Assembly: GCF_036370855.1 (NCBI RefSeq)
Contig: NC_088100.1
Span: 34,856,563 to 34,920,562 of the forward strand
Length of the DNA stretch: 64,000 nucleotides
Direction of reading: 5' to 3'
Source: Dromaius novaehollandiae
Taxonomy: Eukaryota > Chordata > Aves > Casuariiformes > Dromaiidae
This document shows positions 1 to 9,905 of this stretch, in pieces (the first letter of the stretch is position 1; each line of letters begins with the position of its first letter). The notes beneath the pieces are model-generated. The model did not search any database and was not told the DNA's origin. It worked only from the letters and a program-made list of their open reading frames with translations. The position numbers and the translations under genes are program-made.

Positions 1-504
1 TACCTTATTCCCTTTATTCTTGCTTCTCTGAACAAGCCTTTCTGAGGGAAAGAGCATTCGTCAAAGAGCAGGAAAGGCAATATGCAGACAGTTGGACACA
101 TGACAGTCAATCAGTCCAGATTACATGTAATTTACATGGTTACAGAGTGAAGTAATAACCTTTTCAAATGACTGATAATAGCACTTAAAAATTCTTGGAA
201 AAGCCCTGCTGGCTGAAGAAAAGCAAATTGATCTGCAAAACAAAAGGTAATCAATTTGATAAATAATGTCCAGTGGATCACATTTCCTTCCTCATGAAAA
301 TACTACCATTAATGTAGATTTAAGTATATTTAAATATCTAAAACTTGTGGAAGGGTAAAAAGTAAATAAAGGACAAACTGTACCAGGAAAATGTGACTGA
401 CTTATTTGACAGCACTACAAAAATAGTCAGATTAAGAAAACATTCCATTGGAGAGACTATTACTTCAGAAGTGATCTGATTCATAGTTTGTTTTTGTTTT
501 GTTC
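1..504. other. Unassigned AT-rich DNA
   Basis: I see no gene, repeat family or regulatory motif here. The last 30 bases before the CR1 fragment are T/G-rich low-complexity sequence. Confidence 0.5.
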
Positions 505-1085
505 TGTTTGTTTTTCATAGCATTTAGGTCAAAAGGGATCTCTAGAATATCTAGTCTACCCTCGTCTTTGTGACCAGACTTTACATTTCACCCAAAGGCT
601 TACGTGTTAAATCCTTTATATTTTTTTATTCTGTACTTTGTGCTTGGCTGAAATATATCCAGAACTGCATTCAGTCTTCAGCTGAGGAAGAAAGGACGTG
701 TTTATTTCATTATCTCCTTTGGGAGTGCCCCTCAACAGTTTGTCATTTGCACTTTAATTAAGTCTCCATTTTTTTAACTTTGACTTTGGATGACTTGACA
801 TTTTGTCAGATAGTTCTTGCTTAGGTACATTAAAGAGCTGTCAGCATCAAATATTTTCTTTTCATGAAGTATTTCTATACCCTGACAACAGCACATCACA
901 ACCCTCCACACAGTATGCTAAGCAGAAGAGCTCTGTAGGTCTGTAGCACCGTAAGGCCTGTTTCTTCAAACTCCAAGGAACTTCTGTGGTTCTTTACTAC
1001 CTCATCTCCTATTTTACTATTTTTTTTTAATGCGATGTAGACAGGAAGGCAATATTCAGCGTTGGTAATGCTACTATGATCCAGC
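505..1085 (-). mobile_element. Old CR1 LINE 3' fragment
   Basis: Read on the minus strand this matches the last ~600 bases of old CR1 elements shared by birds, crocodilians and turtles. The plus-strand text near 524-560 (a gene-poor copy of the 'aggtcagaagggacc...tctagtct' 3' tip, followed by 'atttcaccc') is the reverse of the CR1 3' end. Around 800-950 the order of short blocks (TTTGTC, AAAGAGC, TCAAATATTT, CTAAGCAGA-GAGCTC, AAGGC) follows the CR1 ORF2 C-terminal and 3'UTR consensus. It is very diverged, with many indels, and no frame is open. The family call comes from recall of the consensus, not from an alignment. Confidence 0.7.
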
Positions 1086-1200
1086 CTTCAGTGAAATCTC
1101 ATATCATATATTTAGATTTTAATAAAGCACTTACTAAAGTGTTTAATACAGAAATCATTCTGAAGCAGTACTTAGGATTTTATCAAGAAATGATTTAGAG
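1086..1200 (+). pseudogene. Possible CR1 reverse-transcriptase relic
   Basis: The plus frame from about 1106 reads IYLDFNKALTKVFNTEIIL. It aligns with the catalytic block of CR1 ORF2 RT, usually YLDFSKAFDTV. The first aspartate (1115-1117) is kept and the second is lost. The frame stays open to about 1197. The match is short, so chance is possible. It lies directly beside a CR1 relic of opposite orientation, so the two are either separate insertions or one rearranged copy. Confidence 0.4.
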
Positions 1201-2749
1201 AATCATAATCAAAGTTATTGATAAACTTTGAGATTTCAACGGCTATTAGGAAAGCCTTGTTTCTGCGCTCCAAATGGTATCTTCTTTCCAAATGAATCTT
1301 CTCAGAAACTGTGCAAAATCTCCTCCTATTTTCACAGACTGTTTTGGATCTTAAACCCAGGCTACACTTCAGTTTGTTTCACAAACCATTTGCAAAGCTC
1401 AGGTCCAAGCCAATACCTTTGGTCTGTTTGGACAAGAATTTTTGGACAAAAGGGGGTAGGGAGTGCAGTTGCCATGCCCAAATTTATAAGCCGTCTCCTG
1501 GTATGTAAGAGAACGATTGAAATCCCTGTTGCACCTTATTCAGCTGAGAGACCTGGACTAGGGCCTCATACACTTCTCAGCTGCCTCTTCTAACTACTGG
1601 CTTTTATAAGGCCAGTCTTACATGGCTTTCTTACTTCTATCTTTCAGAGCTATTTCAGTTTCCAAACAAGATTAAGTAACCGTTGGCTTGGAGGATTGAT
1701 CCAAGATCTTCCATGCCACAGAGAAGTGCACCAGCTGAAGTGCACCACTTCTGAGTGCTCTGTTCCTCCTCGTAGAGTGCAGACATATGATCAAACACAA
1801 TTAAATTATTTCACCTTAATGAGATAACCCCATAACAGAATGAAAGTGGTCCTGGAGCGACCCAGCTGTAAGTTAAAATGCATTAGCTTAAGTGACAGTG
1901 GAGATGAGTTAAACTCTTAATTTTCACCTCACACCTAAGATAAGCTAACAGCATAGCCCTGAATTGACCTTGCAGTAAGTTCAATCATTAACTAAGAAGA
2001 GGTAACCTCTTAAACTGTCACAACTGGGGGACATTTGATTATATGTGTATGCTGGGTTTCATCCTAATACAGAATAGGGAGTTTTATGAAAGTTGCACGG
2101 TTTTATAAGACAGTGAATGTTTTCACTTAGACTTACCTTCTAATTGTTTCTCTGTTTTCCCTGAATTCTTTTTTCACTCAAGATGATTGGAAAACAGTGT
2201 ATGTAACCACTGTTTAAATCATCATTTTCAAACTTCTCTACTTTATTTTCATATTTTCTAATGAAGGCATAGTCTTGCAGATAGCTTAGTCCATATGAAA
2301 ATCTACTAGACAAGAGGCACCTGATTCAGATTTAGATTGAATAACAGTAAATCAGTAATTGATTAATTCTTTGTAATGGCAAATATTTTTCTGGTTCATC
2401 ATTTGTTGACAGAACTGCCAGGCTCCATGTTAAACAATGACTGATTTCTTCCCACTTCCCACCCCTCCCCCAGGTACAGCCTGAACCAAAAAGTTGGCTC
2501 TGAATATTCTCACATTGTTTCAGGGAAAAAAAAAATTGGATTCAAACTTCGTTGCCAAAGCCAACCCCGATAACAATCCAATCTTCTTTCTAAAAGAGAT
2601 GTTCTAGCTCATGTCAGAGTTTTCATGTTTTCACACATCGTGACAGATGGTAGAAAGGTTTGCTTTGTGCTCCGTTTACTGTATGCACACAATATGTTCT
2701 GTTCAACTCAAGCAACATTGTTGGGCAAGGGAGAAGGTGGCCTTATCCT
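1201..2749. other. Unassigned intergenic DNA
   Basis: No family is recognised. The open frame at 1228-1593 starts from a TTG codon, shows no domain and has no splice or promoter support. Confidence 0.5.
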
Positions 2750-2960
2750 GGCTGTCAGGTAGAAACATGTGGGGAGCAGAGCAGATTGGACCTGCCTGGG
2801 GAGCAGCTGAGCCCTCCCTGACGAGAGACGCTCCGGGGGCCGGGGGAACGATGGGCTCAGCAGGCTGGGAGCCCCCTGCCACGCAGGGGCCTCCTGGAGG
2901 CTGCCGGGCTGCGGACAGGGTGCCGGCCCACAGCCAGCCTTTGGAGGCACTTGGAAGAGC
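2750..2960. other. GC-rich, CpG-rich mini-island
   Basis: The core (about 2800-2950) is strikingly G+C-rich against AT-rich flanks and keeps about nine CpG dinucleotides. A 114-codon frame crosses it on the plus strand, but its composition (A, G and P runs) follows base content rather than a protein family. It could be a GC-rich repeat or LTR piece, a short CpG island, or a regulatory element. I do not recognise it. Confidence 0.4.
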
Positions 2961-3735
2961 TTTTCCTTGTGACTCAGGTGGGACAGCGTGAAGACTGATA
3001 CAGTCCAGGAAGACGCTGAAAGTTACTGGGCTGAGAACAAGCCTGGGCTGAAGGACCGATCCTGAGAGACGGTGTACGCAGTAGCAGAGGGTGGTTTTTC
3101 AACCTTCTTGTGTTAATCTTGCTCACCCGAAAGAGCTGAGTTTTTCTCTATTTCAAAAGTTACCTGTTTTTTTACTACCTGGGTTGTAGGACTTTGAAGT
3201 CCTTTCAGTAGTTTTTCATTCGTCACTGAAGAAAAGTGTGGTGGGTCAACCTTAAAGCTCTGTCAGAGTCTGTGTTTCATGTAACCTGCAGGGCTTTAAA
3301 AGAATTTCCTTTAAAATAGTTTCCTCAGATAATCTTCACTGAATATAACCAGAAGGAGGAGGGACCGGAGTCAAAGAGATGGCACAAAGTTCCTGTTGTA
3401 CTTCACCGCTACTAACTCATCCTCATACTTCATAACAGTTGAGTTTCTTTTTTCTACAGATAACCACAGGGTCATAGGTCTGAATAAACAGTAAGTCAGG
3501 GAAGACCTGTTGTTTGTGTTACATGTATGCTCAGGTTAGGCGAAGGTAATGGTCATCTTTGAAACGCTGAGTCTGATATCTTGGAGCTTTGCCTCTGTAG
3601 GAGGTGTGAACTTGTCTGAAACCTCAATTTAGAACAAGCAGAACATACAAAAAGGGAATGACCTTAAAGTATTTTGTTGCTCTTTACTTTTTACAAAATT
3701 TCTTTCATATCCATATTTGATGACAGAAGGTATTA
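2961..3735. other. Unassigned intergenic DNA
   Basis: Nothing is recognised here. There is no open frame of note. Confidence 0.5.
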
Positions 3736-3848
3736 AGGCCCTGAACAACCTGATCTAACTTTGAAGTCAGCCCTATATTGAACAGAGGGCTTGGATTAGG
3801 TGGCCTGCAGAAGTCCTGTCCAACCTAAATTATTTTCTGATTCTGTAA
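3736..3848 (+). mobile_element. CR1 LINE 3'-terminal fragment
   Basis: The order of blocks is that of a CR1 3'UTR: 'ctgatctaactttgaagtcagcc', then an agggcttggattaggtggcctgcag block, then 'tccaacctaaattattttctgattctg'. The element ends at a diverged ATTCT-G-ATTCTG tip, which fixes the plus orientation. It is a short 5'-truncated copy, the usual state of CR1 in birds. Confidence 0.8.
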
Positions 3849-5540
3849 TTAAAATCTGTTCTATCTATCTCTGAATTTACATTTTCCCATCTAAATCTCA
3901 TAGATTTTTTTTTAATTCTATAGTTTACCCCAAATAAGAATATATCTTTGCATGGCTGCAGTGTGATGAGATGTCTAAAACAGCAGCAGTGCTGATAATT
4001 TTTGATCTTTAGAATTTTAGTTAATGTCTATTACTAAAAGAATCAAGGACAAAAATATCATATAAGTCTTTAGGTTGCTAAAATAATTACTTGGCTGGTC
4101 CATTTGTTTCTTAGTACAAATGCACTAAACAGAAGAAATGCATTTTCTCACATTGTCATTGACCAACATCCAGCTAAACATACATGCTGTTGTGTGCTAT
4201 TTACAGAAATTTAGCCCATGAGATTATATATGACCTCTAATATTTGAACCAAACAGCTAGAAGATGTTATGATATTCCATGTTAAATATTCTTTCCAGCA
4301 TCTATGGAGCTACTGGGAAATAAGATTCATAATATGCTTTATATTCCTCATATATCAGGGGAGTTTCTTCTGGTGGTTCATTTCAGATAACTAGACTGCT
4401 AAATATCTCAGTTTGCAAATCTCTAGAGTTTTCTATGTACCAACACAAAGTAATTTGTAGAGAATATTAATGAAAAAAACCACATTTATTTTCAGTATGT
4501 GCCAATTTTTCATTGTACATCCAAAATCACACTATAATATGTGAAGGATAAGAATCCATTTAGTATGTGTCACTGCATTATTCACTTTAGCAATGACATG
4601 TGCCAGATTTTTCAGTTTCGCTTTACTGGATACTCTGCATCCAGTGCATCTTTGCCACAAACAATTAGTAAATCTTAATAAAATACACCAGAATTTTTAT
4701 TTTTTGCAATTTACCCCTTTGCCTACATTTTCACGGTTTTTTATTTGGAGGTATCTGTAGACTCTCCATTAAATCTCTCCTCTGCATCCCTATTCACTCT
4801 CTTTTCTCCATTTCAAATTATAACAAAATGCACATGAGGGTTATATTCAGCAGCAACAGTAATAACTTCCCTGTTCAGAGTGATTTCCCTAAGCTTTCCA
4901 CTGCAGTCCAAATTTTGGCCTTTCTCTACCATTTTTAATAAAAGCTCTTTGAGCATCAAATGTATCCTTTCCGGAGTGCAGCCAGGAGAAAATAGCTGTT
5001 GGTTTCTTTAAAAAACAGATCCAAGTTACTTTTAACAAGCTGATTTTAAAAGGAAACATTAATTACAGATGCTTGCAACCCATTTTTGCCACATCCTACC
5101 TACAAAGCAACTTATTAGCTGCACTTCAAATGAAGTCTGTCTGAAAGATTACAGCAAAGTAAAATGCACAAAGACCAAATGGGCAACACCAAAGTGAACA
5201 TTCAAAGCTGAATTAGGAATGGCTGAAAGGCACCAGTATCATAAAGGTCACTGAGGTTCCAGTAATGAGCTTTACAAAGCTACTGAGATCAATAAAAGTT
5301 GCCAGACCTCAAGTGAGACTTCTGCGTTCCACAGCACCTACAAAACACCCACACGTTACTGGAGAGCAACACCTCAGAATAATCCCACGTGTCTCTAGGT
5401 AGCAATTTGGACCTCATAAATCTCTCTTGTTCCAGTTGCTCCAGCACTGCTGCTGGAGACCTTAGCTGATCCAGAGAAACCTGTGAATTTTCTAATCTAA
5501 GCACTCAACATTTTTAGTGCTGTAATGATCTCTGGGTAAC
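3849..5540. other. Unassigned AT-rich intergenic DNA
   Basis: About 1.7 kb without a recognisable element or a credible coding frame. Confidence 0.5.
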
Positions 5541-5775
5541 GGCCAGTTTGTCCCACTACAAGATGCTCTCTGTTCATGGCAGGGCTGATCTGGGACACAT
5601 CCATTTCCTGGCCCTAAACCAGGATGAAGGTGGGAGTCTTGTTCCTAACCTCCGACAGCCGCACTCTGCCCTCGCTCGGCATGTGACGCCCTCCCGGGTT
5701 GTGCCAGAGACTGATTCCCCTCATGGTTCACTTTCTGCACTCACAAGTGAAGCGTCTACTGTAAGGCTGATGAAT
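5541..5775. other. CpG-bearing GC-richer segment
   Basis: A second local GC rise with roughly nine CpG sites between about 5540 and 5755 (for example ccgacagccgc, ctcgctcgg, gacgccctcccggg). An 80-codon frame runs through it on the plus strand without a recognisable domain. It may be a retained regulatory or repeat fragment. I cannot assign it. Confidence 0.35.
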
Positions 5776-5902
5776 ATGCATTTGACCTGAAAAATACTGT
5801 TTTCTAGGAAACTGACATTTAGGAGACTGGTTTCAATTAGGATGGGCAATGACAAGTTTCACTTTTTTTTTTTCCTCATTCTTCCAAAATTTGTGGGCTT
5901 TC

Positions 5903-5942
5903 TGCAGGCAGAAAAATGAATGCAGGCAGAAAAATGAATGCA
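5903..5942. repeat. 18-bp tandem duplication
   Basis: The unit tgcaggcagaaaaatgaa occurs at 5903-5920 and again, identically, at 5921-5938, followed by four bases of a third copy. This is a recent slippage duplication. Confidence 0.9.
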
Positions 5943-6715
5943 CAAGCTAACAAGAACACATTTGAACAGGCGTTATTAGTATTTCCAACAAATTCTGTCA
6001 TTTGGTGGAAATAATACTTTGGGATATACAGCTGCAGTTGTAAATTCAATCCGGCAAGCACTTCATAACATACCTAATTTTCTTTAAAATCCTCTGTGAA
6101 TTAACATTTTTCCACGAAGTGTGTGATGTTCCTAAAGACATTTTAACAATATAGAAACTCTCTAAAGTTTGTTTTTAACAGTAACATGTAGTGGATTCTA
6201 TTTTTTGTGCCATTAATAATATGTAGATCTGTAGTCTTGTATGCCTTTGTTTCATATTGTCCTTTCAGCTAAGCACACCGCCACGTAGCCAAAACTCACG
6301 TCAAAAAGGCCAGAAGTGATTCCAAGTATTGCTCTTTGTGCATCTTTCATCAAAGATAAGATCAGAGAGCTAGCATTTAAATCATTTGGTCAGGTAGGTG
6401 CAGTCACTAGGAATAAGTAATTAAAAGGGAAAGAAACCCTAAAGACAAAAATCCAACTTCACAGTCTGAACATGTAATTGTCTGAATATATACTTACCAC
6501 TGCAAATGCTCATAACCTTGTGGAACAAATAATAAAATTATTATCCTCACTACCATGGTGTAAGTTGTCATTTTGAAGGCTGTTTTTCAGCTATACGTAT
6601 ATGAATGTTGGAGCTTAACTCATCAATCTGAGACTCTGTTGCTTTCACGCTGCTTGTCATGACATACACAGCTTCCATTGCCATTGGCGTCTGAGCATAC
6701 CTTGTCTCTCAGTTT
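5943..6715. other. Unassigned AT-rich intergenic DNA
   Basis: No feature is recognised between the tandem duplication and the MIR-like fragment. Confidence 0.5.
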
Positions 6716-6830
6716 ATTTTCATTGACTTATTATCCCCAATAAACAGCTGAGGAACTACAAAATAAGTGACCTGCCTGAGCTCACATAGGAACTCTGCAG
6801 AAACTGTAAAGAAAAGCTCTGAGTCCACAA
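6716..6830 (-). mobile_element. MIR/CORE-SINE-like fragment
   Basis: The plus strand shows the reversed MIR central region in order: ttattatcccca, acagctgaggaa, aagtgacctgcc, gctcacatagg, tctgcag-aa, gctctgagtcc. On the minus strand this corresponds to the typical 'ggcaagtcacttaacc...tcctcatctgtaaaatggggataataa' order. It is diverged but the blocks keep order and spacing. MIR-type sequences are ancient across amniotes, so this is a fossil. Confidence 0.65.
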
Positions 6831-7309
6831 GAGTTAAGCAGACAGAAAAAAATCACATGTCATTATGACTCAGCAGCCATTCAGTTATTTACCAACACAG
6901 GCATGTGATGACCCAGAGCAGACAGAAAAGGCAGTGCAGAAAAAGCACCAATTTATTAGTCTAAATGTGAGAAACTGGTGTTTAGTCTGTATCAACAATT
7001 TCTTGATTTTCAAAAAAAACAAAAAGCAGTTACAGATCACTTATTTCATAGAGATTGTTCCCAGTCAATGTTGAATGTATACAAGATTAAGTCAAATTTT
7101 TGACATTTATATTCTTCTAAACAAAGCTATGCTGCAAAAAATAATTTATTAAAAATTGTTCTTATCTTGCTTGATGAGAAGTCACTTACTGCTGGGTAAA
7201 GTAAGAAAGTAGCCCACTCAGTGTAAAACATTTTTAAATTAAAACAGATTGCTTTACAACTTCCATTTATTCAGCGTAGGAGTAAATGAGTATATATTAT
7301 GTGTGATGA
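6831..7309. other. Unassigned AT-rich DNA
   Basis: Nothing is recognised. It leads into an old CR1. Confidence 0.5.
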
Positions 7310-7410
7310 TGAGAATAAAATGGCTTATGAAAATCAATGATAGTGAATGCAAAGAAACGTGCAAAAAGAAAAATAACTAAATATATCCAAAATAACTAAC
7401 TAACGGCATA

Positions 7411-7426
7411 CACACACACACACACA
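7411..7426. repeat. (CA)8 microsatellite
   Basis: Eight uninterrupted CA units inside the old CR1, where the consensus has a variable stretch. Confidence 0.9.
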
Positions 7427-7578
7427 AATGCATATTCAGTGATGGGCTCTGAACTAGAGATTACTAATCAGGAAAAAATATTTTGGAGTTATAATTCGTA
7501 GTTCTGTGAATAATTCAGCAGCAGCCATCAAAGCAAGACAAATATTGAGAGTTACAGGGAAAGGTACAGATTACAAAA

Positions 7579-7633
7579 GATAAAGTATCATTACATGACT
7601 CTGAGTCCACAGTGCAGCCCTATCTTGAATACA
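7579..7633 (+). repeat. Left copy of CR1 target-site duplication
   Basis: Starts gataaagtatcatta and ends tatcttgaatacag. The stretch gagtccacagtgcag is shared exactly with the right copy at 9421-9473. The two differ by a handful of substitutions and one 3-base gap. Both belong to the old CR1 target, which shows that the duplication came from the younger insertion. Confidence 0.75.
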
Positions 7634-8275
7634 GAATCACAGAATTGTTGGGGTTTGGAGGAACCTCTGTAGACCATCTGGACCAATCCCGCTTCTCAAG
7701 CAGGGTCACCTTGAGCAGGTTTCCCAGGACTCTGTCCGGTCGGGTTTTGAGAAGCTCCAAGGACGGAGACTTCACAGTCTCTCTGGGCATCCTGTTCCAG
7801 TGTTTGAGCATCCTCACAGTGAGGAAGTGTTTTGCGTTCAGGTGGAATTTCCTGTGTCTCAATTTGTGCCCATTGGTTCTCATCCTGTCACTAGCCACTA
7901 CCTAAAACAGTCTGGCCCCATTGTCTTGACACCTCTTCCATCAGGTATTTATATACATTGACAAGATCCCACCTCAGCCTTCTCTTCTCCAGGCTAAATA
8001 GTCCCAACTCTCTCAGCCTCTCCTCCTATGTCGGACACTTCAGTCCCTTAACCATCTTTGCAGCCCTTCACTGGACTCCCTCCAGTATGTCCATATCTCT
8101 CTTGTGCTGGGGAGCCCAGAACTGGACCCAGCACTCCAGATGTGACCTCACCCATGCTGAGTAGAGGGGAAGGATCACCTCCCTTGACCTGCTGACAATG
8201 CACTGTCTAATGCAGCCCAGCATATCATAGAGCTTCTTGGCCGTGAGGGTGCACTGCTAGCCAATGTTCAACTTC
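7633..8275 (-). pseudogene. CR1 ORF2 RT C-terminus and 3'UTR remnant
   Basis: The minus-strand translation includes [20 protein letters not shown], then [19 protein letters not shown], and later HWNRMPRE and KSPSLELLK, which are the thumb and C-terminal blocks of CR1 ORF2. The 3'UTR follows with a GGTTGGACTG-like block and the ATTCTGTG tip at 7633-7648. A stop ends the frame after LEGVQ, and frames change between blocks. Confidence 0.85.
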
Positions 8276-8284
8276 CTTTTGTAA

Positions 8285-8870
8285 GTATGAGGTCCAGCAG
8301 AGTACCTCTACTTATTGGCTCCTCAGTCACCTGAGTTAGGAAGTTGTCATTACACTCCAAAACCTCCTGGATTGCTTGTGCCTTGCAGTGTTGCCCCTCC
8401 AGCAGATATTAGGGTGCTTGGAGTCCCCCATGAGGACCAAGGTCTGCGAACATGAAGCTTCTTCCAGGTGTCTAAACAAGGTTTTGTCTACTTCCTGATC
8501 AGGCGGTCTATAGCAGACACTCACCACAGTGTCACTCATGCTGGTCTCCCCACTAATCCTGACTCATAAGCTCCCATCTGACCCTCCATGCGCCCCCAGG
8601 CAGAGCTACGGGCATTCCAGTTCCTCTTTCACAATAAAGGGCAGCTCTCCTTCCTCTCCGTCCCAGCCTGTCCTTCCTAAAGAGCCTGTATCTATCCACG
8701 GCAGCACTCCACTTGTGTGAGGTATCCCACCATGCCTTCATGATCTCAATGAGATTGTAGCCCTGTAACTGCACACACACTCCTAACTCCTCCTGTTTGT
8801 TCCTCGTGCTCTGTGCATCAGTGCACAGGCATTTCAGAGGGCACCCCAGTGTACTGACCATAAGGCACCT
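8285..8870 (-). pseudogene. CR1 ORF2 APE-type endonuclease remnant
   Basis: Two frames cover the domain. 8861-8553 holds the N-terminal part with NKQEELGVCVQLQGY, AWWD (usually ETWWD) and YRLFRKDR. 8539-8336 holds VCYRPPDQEVD, LVLMGDSKHPNICW (usually GDFN) and HKQSRRF. A frameshift lies near 8545. The family domain nicks target DNA for target-primed reverse transcription. Changes in the ETWWD and GDFN blocks argue that this copy is dead. Confidence 0.85.
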
Positions 8871-9028
8871 CCTTATTTACATGCATAAGCATGAGGTGAT
8901 TCCACTTTAGCCCTGTTTTGTTGATTAAGAGGTCTCTTCTCTTTACATCATACCAGACCCTTTGGTTACCAAACTCATCCACCATTTCCTTATTGATCAT
9001 TGGTCACTGTCTCCCACCCCCATCATTC

Positions 9029-9403
9029 CTATTTTAAAGCCTTCCTTACTGGGTTGGTGAGCCTGTTGGCAAAGATACTTTTGCCCCATTTTGTGAGAGA
9101 GATCCCTTCTCTACGAAGCAGCTGTTGGTCCTTGAAGAAGTTCCCATGGTTGTAGAAACCAAAACCCTGTTGTCAACACCAGCTGCACAACCAGTTGTTG
9201 ACCTGCAGGATCTAGTCAGTCCTCCTCAGGTCCTTCCACCTCAGCGGAAGGATTGGAAAGAAAGGCATCCGGATCCCCATGCCCTTGACCTTCACCCCCA
9301 GAGCTATGCAGTCATGCCCAGTATGGTCCAGGTCTCCCCTGGCAGTATGGTTGGTGCCCACATGGAAGAGCCTATGTATCATTATATGTGTATGTAGTAT
9401 CAT
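9029..9403 (-). pseudogene. CR1 ORF1 esterase-like C-terminus remnant
   Basis: The minus-strand frame 9403-9212 carries LFHVGTN, the GTN-type block of the SGNH-hydrolase-like domain found in CR1 ORF1, then GVKVKGMG and LPLRWKDLRR. The continuation reads LQVNNWLCSWC-like, then EGISLTKWG where the family has DGIHLTKRG, so the D-x-x-H catalytic block is changed. ORF1 stops near 9029 and ORF2 follows about 150 bases later, the normal CR1 order. Confidence 0.75.
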
Positions 9404-9420
9404 TATGATACATTATGTAT

Positions 9421-9473
9421 GATAAAGTATTATGTGGCCCTGAGTCCACAGTGCAGTCCTATATTGAACACAG
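9421..9473 (+). repeat. Right copy of CR1 target-site duplication
   Basis: Matches 7579-7633. Just before it (9373-9420), scrambled copies of the 'gtatcattatg' motif recur, looking like filler made during 5'-end joining. Confidence 0.7.
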
Positions 9474-9905
9474 TGTATCATCCTGCTCTTCTCATCTCAA
9501 AAATGCTACAGCAGAACTGAAAAGTATTCAGAAAAAGGAGGCAAGGGTGGCAAACGGTTTGGAACAGTTTCCATAAGAGGAGTGATTAAGTAAAGTAGGA
9601 CTCTTCAGCCAGGAAAAGAGACAGCTGAGGAGAGGATATGACAGGAATGTTTAAGATCTCAGACAGCACAGAAAGCATGGAGGCAAAATAGTTGTTCCTT
9701 GTTTTTCACAGTGCAGGTACTATGACACACCATACCAAATTATCAGCTATGAAGGTGCAAAACAGATGAAAGTAGGTATCAGAACGGTGCAACTTATTGC
9801 CTTAAGGCATTGTGGATGTCAAAAATTTATGTTGGTTCAAAAAATAAGTACACGTATTCATGGAAGAAATCCATCAAAAGTAAGCTAGAGGTCATCCAAC
9901 CCCAA
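9421..9905 (+). mobile_element. Old CR1 LINE, 3' half of a split copy
   Basis: Continues the relic from 7310-7633: 'tcctgctcttctcatctcaaaaatgctacagcagaactgaaaag', 'aaacggtttggaacagtttccataagaggag', 'aggactcttcagccaggaaaagagac', 'gaggatatgacaggaatg', ending around 'tattcatggaagaaatccatcaaaag'. These follow the ORF2 C-terminus in order (the Lxx[18 protein letters not shown] and NLWNxLP regions at the DNA level), strongly diverged. Confidence 0.8.

Larger units (their letters stand above)
7310..7633 (+). mobile_element. Old CR1 LINE, 5' half of a split copy
   Basis: From about 7340 the sequence follows the C-terminal part of CR1 ORF2: 'gatagtgaatgcaaagaaacgtgc', then 'tcagtgatgggctctgaactag', 'atcaggaaaaaatattttggagt', 'tagttctgtgaataattcagcagcagccatcaaagcaa' and finally 'tatcttgaatac'. 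The same element resumes at 9421 after a younger CR1, so this is the left half of one interrupted relic. It is heavily mutated with no open frame. Confidence 0.75.
7633..9420 (-). mobile_element. Younger CR1 LINE, internally deleted
   Basis: On the minus strand the order is ORF1 esterase end (about 9400-9029), ORF2 endonuclease (about 8870-8285), then RT C-terminus and 3'UTR (about 8275-7633), ending in CAATTCTGTGATTCTG. The 3' tip on the left fixes orientation. Most of the RT is missing: the endonuclease end joins directly to the RT C-terminal region near 8272-8282, where a 6-base block (cttcct on the plus strand) fits both sides. The copy sits inside an older plus-strand CR1 and is flanked by a direct repeat of about 50 bp. 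Frames carry stops and shifts, so it is inactive. Confidence 0.9.

Noticed and set aside
1228..1593. 121-codon plus-strand frame
   Set aside because: TTG start and no homology visible; normal vertebrate initiation is not supported.
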